Origin: DASCOT01 sp965197275
Lineage (GTDB): Bacteria; Acidobacteriota; UBA890; WLXD01
Direction: 5' to 3'
Length of the DNA stretch: 64,000 nt
NCBI GenBank assembly: GCA_965197275.1
Contig: CBDAMQ010000030.1
Coordinates: forward strand, 339,978-403,977
Shown here: positions 46,369-53,015 of the stretch, piece after piece
Numbering within the stretch: position 1 is the stretch's first letter
Layout of the letters: each line of letters begins with the position of its first letter
The notes under the pieces: generated by a model
What the model saw: only the letters and a program-made list of their open reading frames with translations
The model's database searches: none
What the model was told of the DNA's origin: nothing
Program-made: the position numbers and the translations under genes

Positions 46369-47697
46369 ATGCAGGAACTACCTCAGGTGGACCTGACGCC
46401 GCCGCAAGGCGGCCTCGGTATCTTGACCGTCGGAGTCGGCGCGGTCTCGACGACTTTCATCGCCGGCGTCCTGGCGGTGCGCAGGGGGATGGCGAAGCCC
46501 GTCGGCTCCCTGTCGCAGATGGGGACGATCCGTCTCGGCAAGCGAACGGAGAGCCGAGTGCCGCCCATCAAGGAGTTCGTCGGCCTCGCCGAGCTCGACG
46601 ATCTGCACTTCGGCGGCTGGGACATCTTCGAGGACAACGCCTACGAGGCGGCGATGAACGCCGGCGCCCTCGACAAGGAAGACCTGGAAAGGGTGCGCGA
46701 CGAGCTCGAGGCGCTGCAGCCGATGAAAGCCGTGTTCGACCAGCGCTACGTGAAGGCGTTGGAGGGCACCTGGGTGAAGTCCGGCGGCAGCCGCTGGGAC
46801 TATGCGCAGCAGATCATGGCCGACATCCAGGCGTTCAAAGACGCGACCGGTGTCGATCGGGTGGTGATCATCTGGTGCGCCAGCACCGAGGTGTTTCTCG
46901 AGCCCAGCGCCGTTCATCAATCGCTGGAGAGCTTCGAAGAGGGCCTCAGGAACGACGACGATGCCATCCCTCCCAGCATGGTCTACGCCTACGCGGCACT
47001 GAAGATGGGCGTCCCCTACGCCAACGGCGCCCCCAACCTCAACATCGACATACCGGCGCTGCTGGAGCTGTCCAAGCAGACGCAGAGTCCGATCGCCGGC
47101 AAGGATTTCAAGACCGGCCAGACGTTGATGAAGACCATCCTGGCCCCCGGCCTCAAGTCGCGCCTGCTCGGCGTCAGCGGCTGGTTCTCGACCAACATTC
47201 TCGGCAACCGCGACGGCGAGGTGCTCGACGACCCGGGCTCGTTCAAGACCAAGGAAGAGAGCAAGCTCGGCGCCCTCGAGTACATCCTGCAGCCGGACAT
47301 CTATCCCGACCTGTACAGCGACATCTACCACAAGGTGCGGATCAACTACTATCCGCCGCGCGGCGACAACAAGGAGGGGTGGGACAACATCGATATCTTC
47401 GGCTGGCTGGGCTACCCGATGCAGATCAAGATCGATTTCCTGTGCCGTGACAGCATCCTGGCGGCGCCGATCGTTCTCGATCTGGCGCTATTCCTCGACC
47501 TTGCCAAGCGCGCCGGGTTCTCCGGGATTCAGGAGTGGCTGTCGTTTTACTTCAAGGCACCGATGACGCTGCCCGAGCTGTACCCGGAGCACGACATCTT
47601 CATCCAGCTGATGAAGCTCAAGAACACGCTCCGCTACATGAAAGGCGAAGATCAGATCACCCATCTGGGCGCCGACTACTACGAAGGCTACCGCTAG
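46369..47697 (+). CDS. ino1: Inositol-3-phosphate synthase
   Basis: The 442-residue protein has the NAD-binding GILTVGVGAVSTTFIAG motif, RVPPIKEFVGLAELDDLHFGG, VVIIWCASTEVF, YANGAPNLNIDIPALLEL and GKDFKTGQTLMKTILAPGLK. It converts glucose-6-phosphate to inositol-3-phosphate, the first step to inositol-containing lipids or solutes. ATG 46369 behind AGAAGGA is preferred over GTG 46339. It lies near the prenyl diphosphate synthase, suggesting a lipid-related region, but no inositol phosphatase or transferase is adjacent. Confidence 0.88.
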   Translation: MQELPQVDLTPPQGGLGILTVGVGAVSTTFIAGVLAVRRGMAKPVGSLSQMGTIRLGKRTESRVPPIKEFVGLAELDDLHFGGWDIFEDNAYEAAMNAGALDKEDLERVRDELEALQPMKAVFDQRYVKALEGTWVKSGGSRWDYAQQIMADIQAFKDATGVDRVVIIWCASTEVFLEPSAVHQSLESFEEGLRNDDDAIPPSMVYAYAALKMGVPYANGAPNLNIDIPALLELSKQTQSPIAGKDFKTGQTLMKTILAPGLKSRLLGVSGWFSTNILGNRDGEVLDDPGSFKTKEESKLGALEYILQPDIYPDLYSDIYHKVRINYYPPRGDNKEGWDNIDIFGWLGYPMQIKIDFLCRDSILAAPIVLDLALFLDLAKRAGFSGIQEWLSFYFKAPMTLPELYPEHDIFIQLMKLKNTLRYMKGEDQITHLGADYYEGYR

Positions 47698-47714
47698 CGC
47701 GTACTGGCGTCGGG

Positions 47715-48812
47715 CTATTGACCTGCAGAGACCGCCGGACTCGGTCGCGGCGGCAGCTGCAAGCGGTAGCGGACGATGACGGTGCGGCCGCCGCGCTGCT
47801 CGACCCGGAACACCCGGTCGCCGCGGTGAACGTTCCACCCCTGGAACGGTAGGGTGCCGTTGGCGATCAGCTCCCCGTCAACGGTGTACACGTCAACCGG
47901 GAACTCCGTGACGTCGGTTTCCACCACATACGGGAACACGTACAGCCTTCCCTGGTCATCGGACTCGATCTCCGCCAGGGCCGGGAACAAATCGGGCCAG
48001 ACCGAATCGGCGTCCTCGTCCAGATTGGCGGCCATGGTGCGGCCGACCCGCTCGGTCCGGCCGATGGTCCTGGATACGAGGTGCTCGGGGATCGCGTCGC
48101 GCCGCCACGGAGCGTCCAGCACCCAGACAACCTCGGCGCCCGCATCGAATGCCGCCACCTCATAGTCGGCACCGGCGGTAACGTACACTCGGTCGCCACC
48201 CGCCGCAAACGCCTCCCGCGGCCACAAGCGCGCGTCTCCCGCACGGCGCGGTTCGTCCATCCTGAACACAGTAAAGCGGGCCGTTACATTCCCATCCGGT
48301 GCAACCAGACCGAGCACGCCGCTCGACAACTCGAACACGACGGTCCGCCCATCAGGCAGCGGGTGGGGGAAAGCGACGCCGTACGCGGTGTCAACGCCAC
48401 GCACGTGGTTGCCGTCGGGTCCGAAGACAGACAAGTGCCCGGGTACAGACGGCTCCGGCGACCATCGAGCAACGATCAGGTTCTCGCCTTCGGCTCCAAT
48501 GGTCACCAACGCACCCGGTTGCCAGGAATCCAGCACCCCCTCCGCCGCAGCCCAGTCACCGACCGGAGCCCCCAGCGGAGAGAAGGCCCCCAGCGAAAGG
48601 TCCGTCAACGCGTCGAACGTAAAGATCGTGCCGTCCGACCCCACGGCGATTCTCACCGCGTTCGGAAACTGCGGTTCGGCCGGCGCGACGTCGATCACTA
48701 GCTCCTCGGCAGCTTCGAAGCGAACCCGTCCGGGACCCGAGATCACCGCGGCTACGCTGCGCCGAGGCACCGGCGGCGACGTACAACGCACGGTCCTCTC
48801 CTGCATCGACAC
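47715..48812 (-). CDS. Beta-propeller-like protein of unknown function
   Basis: A 365-residue protein with repeated propeller-type segments (NAVRIAVGSDGTIFTFDAL; GHLSVFGPDGNHVRGVD; DGELIANGTLPFQGWNVHRG). It resembles 6-bladed beta-propeller proteins common in Acidobacteriota and Bacteroidota. The start is doubtful: GTG 48812 gives an N-terminus without a signal, whereas another frame just upstream (48855) contains LLISCSG, a lipobox-like end, so a frameshift may have cut off a lipoprotein signal. No catalytic residues are visible. Confidence 0.55.
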   Translation of the reverse strand: MSMQERTVRCTSPPVPRRSVAAVISGPGRVRFEAAEELVIDVAPAEPQFPNAVRIAVGSDGTIFTFDALTDLSLGAFSPLGAPVGDWAAAEGVLDSWQPGALVTIGAEGENLIVARWSPEPSVPGHLSVFGPDGNHVRGVDTAYGVAFPHPLPDGRTVVFELSSGVLGLVAPDGNVTARFTVFRMDEPRRAGDARLWPREAFAAGGDRVYVTAGADYEVAAFDAGAEVVWVLDAPWRRDAIPEHLVSRTIGRTERVGRTMAANLDEDADSVWPDLFPALAEIESDDQGRLYVFPYVVETDVTEFPVDVYTVDGELIANGTLPFQGWNVHRGDRVFRVEQRGGRTVIVRYRLQLPPRPSPAVSAGQ

Positions 48813-48961
48813 GCTCCTTCGTGCCGCTGCAGGATATCAACAGCACGCAACACACGGCTATCGATAGTAATCACCACTTTTGCACTGAATAAACCTCCCT
48901 ACAATCTGAAGAGATCATTTTAGCCAGCGGTCGATACCTGAAGGAAGCCGAAAGAGAGAAA

Positions 48962-48995
48962 GCGGGGGTCCCCGACGTGAACCGGGCACCCCCGC
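48962..48995 (-). terminator. Rho-independent terminator after peptide gene A
   Basis: On the minus strand GCGGGGGT pairs with ACCCCCGC across a partly paired loop, followed by a pyrimidine-rich TTTCTCTCTTTC tract. It lies about 36 bp after the peptide A stop and closes that redoxin-peptide module. Confidence 0.7.
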
Positions 48996-49031
48996 GAGCT
49001 CAGTCCCGATTGCTCGGGGCATGGAGCCCTT

Positions 49032-49202
49032 CTAGCGACATCCTCTGACACAGCCCAGCGGCGCTCCACCTGATGCGATGCAGGCAGACACGCACGAACC
49101 TGAGCCGGCCTCGGCCGGCGCGGCGCTCAGCTGAAGAACGCCGAGGGCCACGACAGCACCGAGGAGTAGCGTTGCTGCGAGATGCAGCGATCGCTTGGTC
49201 AT
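49032..49202 (-). CDS. Small secreted four-cysteine peptide A (CX3C-X9-CX3C)
   Basis: This 56-codon gene starts at ATG 49202 and ends at TAG 49032. The leader MTKRSLHLAATLLLGAVVAL followed by QLSAAPAEA is a clear Sec signal peptide with an AxA cleavage site near residue 32. The mature peptide of about 24 residues contains SCVSACIA and GGAPLGCVRGCR, with cysteines at 37, 41, 51 and 55: CX3C-X9-CX3C, the spacing of disulfide-bonded helical hairpins. It shares 44 of 56 residues with peptide B (50475-50645). It follows a membrane-anchored redoxin gene, and a stem-loop lies just before its start. Function unknown; toxin, signal or metal binding are all possible. Confidence 0.75.
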   Translation of the reverse strand: MTKRSLHLAATLLLGAVVALGVLQLSAAPAEAGSGSCVSACIASGGAPLGCVRGCR

Positions 49203-49221
49203 TCTCTCTACTCCGGGGAGA

Positions 49222-49243
49222 GGGTCCCTTGCTGAGGGAACCC
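49222..49243 (-). promoter_or_regulatory. Stem-loop before peptide gene A
   Basis: The minus strand can fold GGGTTCCCT against AAGGGACCC (one mismatch and one G-T pair), 20 bases before the ATG at 49202. The equivalent hairpin before peptide B has a perfect 9-bp stem with different bases, so pairing is conserved. It may attenuate or protect the peptide message. Confidence 0.5.
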
Positions 49244-49338
49244 AATTTGAGAATGGATGAAGATCACAGGTGTTGGGTCATTCCCCCTTCGGCACTGCTG
49301 TTCGGGGAGGTAGGTCGTCGCACGGCGAGGTGACCACA

Positions 49339-50010
49339 TCAGCGGCCCGCGGTTGTGCCCACCGCGGGAGCGTCACAGCAACCTGGGTCTTCGCCGAGCG
49401 ACCCGGACAAAGCGGTTGTCGTCAGAAACTGAGGGTCATCCAGAAGATCGAGAAGCGCGCCAACATCTTCCTCGCCAAGCGCGCCGCGCCACACACGCTC
49501 CACCACCCCGCCTGCCCCCACCCGGACCGTCAGCGGGACGAGCGGCACCCTCAGCTCCGTGCCCGCTTCGAGCGGGTCCTCCGGAAGCCACAACGGCCAC
49601 CTAACGTCCATCTCGGCAGCGTAGGCGCGCGTCAGCTCCGCATCGTCAAGCGAGACGCCGGCGAACGGCACGTCGCTGGCTGCGTACGCCCGCGAGAGCC
49701 CGTTCCAGGCCGGGAGCGTCGCCTCGCAGAACGGGCAGGTCGTAGTCAGAAAAGCGATGACCCCGCCACCCGGCATCAAGTCGCTGAGAGTCGCCGATCG
49801 TCCTGCAAGATCACTGATCGCCAACGCCGGCAACTCGTCGCCCGGCTGCAGCGACGCCCCCAGAATCGACGACTGGGCACGCAGCTGGGCGATCTCGCTC
49901 TTGAGCTCGCGGTTCTCGCTGGTTAACGCCCACACCACGTAGGCGACACCAAGCATCAGGATCAGAAAAAGGGTACTACTGATCCATTCAGGCAAACGAC
50001 ACTTGATCAT
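49339..50010 (-). CDS. Membrane-anchored TlpA-like redoxin A
   Basis: The 223-residue protein has a short basic start, one membrane helix (SSTLFLILMLGVAYVVWAL), a coiled linker (SENRELKSEIAQLRAQ) and a thioredoxin-fold domain with the active site TCPFCEATLP (C92, C95) and a cis-Pro-type VPLVPLTV. It probably faces the periplasm and reduces or oxidises thiols. Unusually, the C-terminus ends GCCDAPAVGTTAGR with vicinal C211 and C212. The peptide A gene follows on the same strand 136 bp later. Redoxin B is the same length within one residue and clearly a duplicate. Upstream is an AT-rich promoter region. Confidence 0.8.
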   Translation of the reverse strand: MIKCRLPEWISSTLFLILMLGVAYVVWALTSENRELKSEIAQLRAQSSILGASLQPGDELPALAISDLAGRSATLSDLMPGGGVIAFLTTTCPFCEATLPAWNGLSRAYAASDVPFAGVSLDDAELTRAYAAEMDVRWPLWLPEDPLEAGTELRVPLVPLTVRVGAGGVVERVWRGALGEEDVGALLDLLDDPQFLTTTALSGSLGEDPGCCDAPAVGTTAGR

Positions 50011-50262
50011 AATTTTCTAGACTTTCAGCTACTCGTCTAACTTTTTTAACTAGTAATCAATATGAATAAGCTTTGACGAGATTTTATAGTGCTTGACTCA
50101 TTGGTCAATAGATGTCAACAGCGGTCCAAAATGTTTAAGAATGGTTTTATCTTTAATCACCTGATTTAGATGTTTTAAAGCTGAATTAATAGCTAATTAA
50201 TATATTTTTCGTATAATTAGTGCTTAATACTGAGTTTTAATAACTATTCAATGCAATATACG
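50011..50262. other. AT-rich island upstream of redoxin A
   Basis: About 250 bases of very AT-rich DNA interrupt a GC-rich genome between redoxin A and the terminator of module B. It includes ATTAATATATTTTT-like runs and the inverted repeat CTAATTA (50193-50199) / TAATTAG (50214-50220). I see no coding sequence. Its placement suggests a promoter and operator region, possibly of foreign origin. Confidence 0.7.
50081..50108 (-). promoter_or_regulatory. Candidate sigma70-type promoter of redoxin A
   Basis: On the minus strand TTGACC (50103-50108) and TAAAAT (50081-50086) are spaced by 16 bp, close to the consensus for a housekeeping sigma factor. It lies about 70 bp before the redoxin A ATG. 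AT-rich sequence produces such matches easily, so this is tentative. Confidence 0.35.
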
Positions 50263-50401
50263 GGCTCGGAGGCGTCTCGGTGGAGTACGAGGGACCGTCG
50301 TAGGGCCGCGCGGGGTCCGCGCTCGACGCTCCTCGGGAACGGAGCAGTCCGGCGGAGGCGTCGGAGCCGCGCTCGAGAGCACGAGCAGGGCGACGAAAAA
50401 G

Positions 50402-50436
50402 GGCGGGGGGCCCGACGAGCCACCGGGCCCCCCGCC
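50402..50436 (-). terminator. Strong Rho-independent terminator after peptide gene B
   Basis: On the minus strand GGCGGGGGGCCCG pairs with CGGGCCCCCCGCC, a 13-bp stem, followed by TTTTT. It sits 39 bp after the peptide B stop. Confidence 0.85.
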
Positions 50437-50474
50437 AGAGCTGGGCTCCGTAGAGCTCGGAGCTCAGCCAGGTA

Positions 50475-50645
50475 CTACCGGCAGGCTCGCACGCAACCCA
50501 ATGGCGCTCCGCCCATCGCGATGCAGGCGGACACGCATGAGCCTCCGGCGGCCTCGGCCGGTGCAGCGCTGAGTTGGATTACACCGAGCGTCACAGCGGC
50601 CGCGAATAGTAACGTCGCTGCAATACGCAGCGTTCGCTTAGTCAT
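50475..50645 (-). CDS. Small secreted four-cysteine peptide B (CX3C-X9-CX3C)
   Basis: A 56-codon gene from ATG 50645 to TAG 50475, the same length as peptide A. The signal peptide MTKRTLRIAATLLFAAAVTL with QLSAAPAEA is followed by a mature part containing SCVSACIA and GGAPLGCVRACR. Cysteines fall at 37, 41, 51 and 55, exactly as in peptide A, and the segments around them are nearly invariant, whereas several leader residues differ; this pattern suggests selection on the mature peptide. It follows redoxin B. I know of no family for it; the four-cysteine spacing equals that of alpha-hairpinin-type helical hairpins of eukaryotes, a resemblance in spacing only. Confidence 0.78.
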   Translation of the reverse strand: MTKRTLRIAATLLFAAAVTLGVIQLSAAPAEAAGGSCVSACIAMGGAPLGCVRACR

Positions 50646-50664
50646 CCTCTTTACTCCGGGGAGA

Positions 50665-50685
50665 GGGCTCCTCGTTGAGGAGCCC
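50665..50685 (-). promoter_or_regulatory. Stem-loop before peptide gene B
   Basis: On the minus strand GGGCTCCTC and GAGGAGCCC form a perfect 9-bp stem with a 3-base loop, 20 bases before the ATG at 50645. It corresponds in position to the hairpin before peptide A, with base changes in both arms. Confidence 0.6.
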
Positions 50686-50780
50686 GATTTGAGGATTCGG
50701 GTACTTCACAGATACCGTGATCTTTCCCCCTTCGGCACAGTTAACCGGGGAGGCAGATGGTCGAACGGCTGACCGCCACG

Positions 50781-51449
50781 TCAGCTACCCACGGTTGTGC
50801 CCACCGCGGGAGCCTCGCAGCAGCCGGGGTCTTCGCCGTACGACCCGGACGAAATACTGGTGTTCAGCACGCGATCCTCGAGGAGTTGGAGCAGCGCTCG
50901 CACGTCGGCGTCGGTGAGCGCTCCGTGCCACACGCGCTCCACGGCGTTGGTGCGGCCAACCAGAACGGTCAGCGGCACCAGCGGCACCTTCAGCTCTGCA
51001 CTCGCCGCGAGCGGCTCTTCAGCAATCCAATGCGGCCAGGCCACCCGCATCGAGTCCGCGTAGGCGCGCGTCCGCTCGGGATCGTCCAGAGAGATGCCGA
51101 CGAATGGAACATCGCTGGCGGCGTAGGCGCCGGCGAGCCTGTTCCAGGCCGGCAGCGTCTCCTTGCAAAACGGACAGGTAGTGGTCAGAAACACGATGAC
51201 CCCGCCGTCCGGCACCAGATCGGTCAACGCCGCCGCGCGCCCCGCGAGATCGCTGAGCGACACGGGCGGCATCTGGTCACCGGGCTGCATTGAAGCGCCC
51301 AGAATCGAAGACTGGGTTCGCAAGCGGCCGATCTCGTCCTTCAGCTCGCCGTTCTGACTCACCAGCGCCCACATCACGTATGCGACGCCGATCGCCAGAG
51401 TCAGAAACAGCGCGGTGCCAACCCATTCAGGCACGCGGAGCCTGAACAT
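50781..51449 (-). CDS. Membrane-anchored TlpA-like redoxin B
   Basis: The 222-residue protein starts at ATG 51449 (FRLRVPEWVGTALFLTLAIG), chosen by alignment to redoxin A; longer readings upstream are not supported. It has one membrane helix, the linker SQNGELKDEIGRLRTQ, the thioredoxin-fold active site TCPFCKETLP (C92, C95), and VPLVPLTVLV. The tail GCCEAPAVGTTVGS repeats the vicinal Cys pair (C210, C211) of redoxin A. Peptide B follows 136 bp later on the same strand, and the whole unit duplicates module A. Confidence 0.8.
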   Translation of the reverse strand: MFRLRVPEWVGTALFLTLAIGVAYVMWALVSQNGELKDEIGRLRTQSSILGASMQPGDQMPPVSLSDLAGRAAALTDLVPDGGVIVFLTTTCPFCKETLPAWNRLAGAYAASDVPFVGISLDDPERTRAYADSMRVAWPHWIAEEPLAASAELKVPLVPLTVLVGRTNAVERVWHGALTDADVRALLQLLEDRVLNTSISSGSYGEDPGCCEAPAVGTTVGS

Positions 51450-51663
51450 CGCTATGAAACCTCCGGCCGTCGCAGCCATCCGACGCCCGGTTTGACTCGG
51501 GCTTCGGGCAGGCGTCAGGATGAGATCCTCGTCTTCGATTCTCCAAGGAACAGCCGGAGCGGCGGATTTCCGAGATTCGGAACGCGATTCACCGACACGG
51601 ACCATGGCCATGTGGAGTGGAACGGGAGCGTCGGCGCGAACCTGCCGGCCCGCGAGCTGACCC

Positions 51664-52566
51664 GTGGTCGAAGACCTGACAACCGTCGCCTGGCTGTCTG
51701 CCGCCGGCCGCTGGCTCGCATACGCCTGCACGCTGTGGATCGGCGGGACGGTGCTTGCAGAGCGGTTGCTGACCCGCGCCCGGGTCGACTTCGAACCGCT
51801 GAGGCATGGTCTCGTCGGGCGGGCGCTCGCCGCCGCCGCCGCCCTGGTGGTCTTGCGCGTCGCTCTCCTGTGGGCCCAAGCGTGGCTGCTGTTCGCCCTC
51901 GATGAGCCGGTTACACTCGAGCTCGTACTGCTGGTCGCCACGAGAACGAGCTGGGGCACAGGCTGGCAATGTCAGCTCGCCGCCGCGAGCGTGGCGCTGA
52001 TTGGTTACCTGCTCCGTCGTGCCGGGATCTCCGCCGGTGGCCTGGTTGCCGCCATCGGCAGCGTCGGAGCGACGCTCAGCGTGCCGCTCACGGGCCACGC
52101 CGTCGAGCAGGGATGGCTGAACGTGACTTTGGCAGCACAGATGCTGCACGTCGCCGGAGCCACAGCGTGGATCGGAACGCTGGCGGTTCTCGCCGGGCTG
52201 GCTCTCCGCACCGACACAGACGTTGCCGACGACGTGGTGGCGCGCGCGATTCACTGTTTCTCCCCACTCGCGTTAGTGGCAGCCGCGACCCTGTTGCTCA
52301 CCGGCACGCTGACGTCGTGGTTCTACCTCGGCGAGGTGGCAGCACTATGGACCACCCTCTACGGCCGGACTCTGACGCTCAAGGTCTTGTTGTTCGTCGC
52401 CACCGCGGCCGGAGGCTACGTCAATTGGCGCCGCGTGCGCCCTCAGCTAGGCACCGCCATCGGTACCCAGCGCCTGCGTCGGAGCGTCGCGATCGAGCTC
52501 ACCTGGGCCGTCATGCTGCTGCTGGTGACCGCGATTCTGGTGGCGTTGCCGATGCCCATGGGCTGA
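51664..52566 (+). CDS. CopD-family membrane protein
   Basis: The 300-residue protein has about eight helices and the CopD pattern: WLSAAGRWLAYACTLWIGG, SVPLTGHAVEQGW, QMLHVAGATAWIGTLAVLAG with conserved His, FSPLALVAAATLLLTG and YGRTLTLKVLLF. CopD/PcoD proteins are linked with copper uptake or handling; no CopC is adjacent here. GTG 51664 is the start. It is transcribed away from redoxin B. Confidence 0.8.
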   Translation: MVEDLTTVAWLSAAGRWLAYACTLWIGGTVLAERLLTRARVDFEPLRHGLVGRALAAAAALVVLRVALLWAQAWLLFALDEPVTLELVLLVATRTSWGTGWQCQLAAASVALIGYLLRRAGISAGGLVAAIGSVGATLSVPLTGHAVEQGWLNVTLAAQMLHVAGATAWIGTLAVLAGLALRTDTDVADDVVARAIHCFSPLALVAAATLLLTGTLTSWFYLGEVAALWTTLYGRTLTLKVLLFVATAAGGYVNWRRVRPQLGTAIGTQRLRRSVAIELTWAVMLLLVTAILVALPMPMG

Positions 52567-52655
52567 AGCGGCCCCCATCGGTGGCGCGGTACGATCGTAT
52601 CGATAGCGGCCGTCAGCTGATCCCCGCCCACACGGGCGCGCCCGAGGAGGTCACA

Positions 52656-52949
52656 ATGAGCGACGAACGCGAGTCTCCCCGCGTGACCATCAACCCGGTG
52701 ACCGAACAGTTGGAGATGGACTACCCGTGTCTGTGGCTGTACAAGCTGATCGGCGCCGACGAAGCTTCCCTCAGACAGGCCGTTCTGGAGGTCATCGAGG
52801 TAGACGGCGTGACGATCGAACAATCCAATACGAGTTCCGGCGGCAAGTACGTGTCGTTGAACGTCGAGGTGCGCGTCAGCAGCGCCGCAGAACGGACCGG
52901 CATCTACGACGCGCTACGGGCGCACGGATCCGTGCGCATGGTGCTTTGA
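52656..52949 (+). CDS. DUF493/YbeD-family protein
   Basis: A 97-residue cytoplasmic protein behind GAGGAGG with the family core YPCLWLYKLIGADEASLR and GKYVSLNVEVRVSSAAER ending in a ACT-like ferredoxin fold. Members are widespread and small, with unknown role; E. coli YbeD lies next to lipoate genes, but no such genes are here. Confidence 0.85.
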   Translation: MSDERESPRVTINPVTEQLEMDYPCLWLYKLIGADEASLRQAVLEVIEVDGVTIEQSNTSSGGKYVSLNVEVRVSSAAERTGIYDALRAHGSVRMVL

Positions 52950-53015
52950 AGCTCTGACTCCCACGCCACGCCGCGGCGCCACGATCGGGGGGTGACGGCA
53001 GCGCGCCTCCGCAAC

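Noticed and set aside
46098..47450. Long + strand open frame overlapping inositol-phosphate synthase
   Set aside because: The other frame encodes a clear conserved enzyme; this one is low-complexity R/G/A/P sequence.
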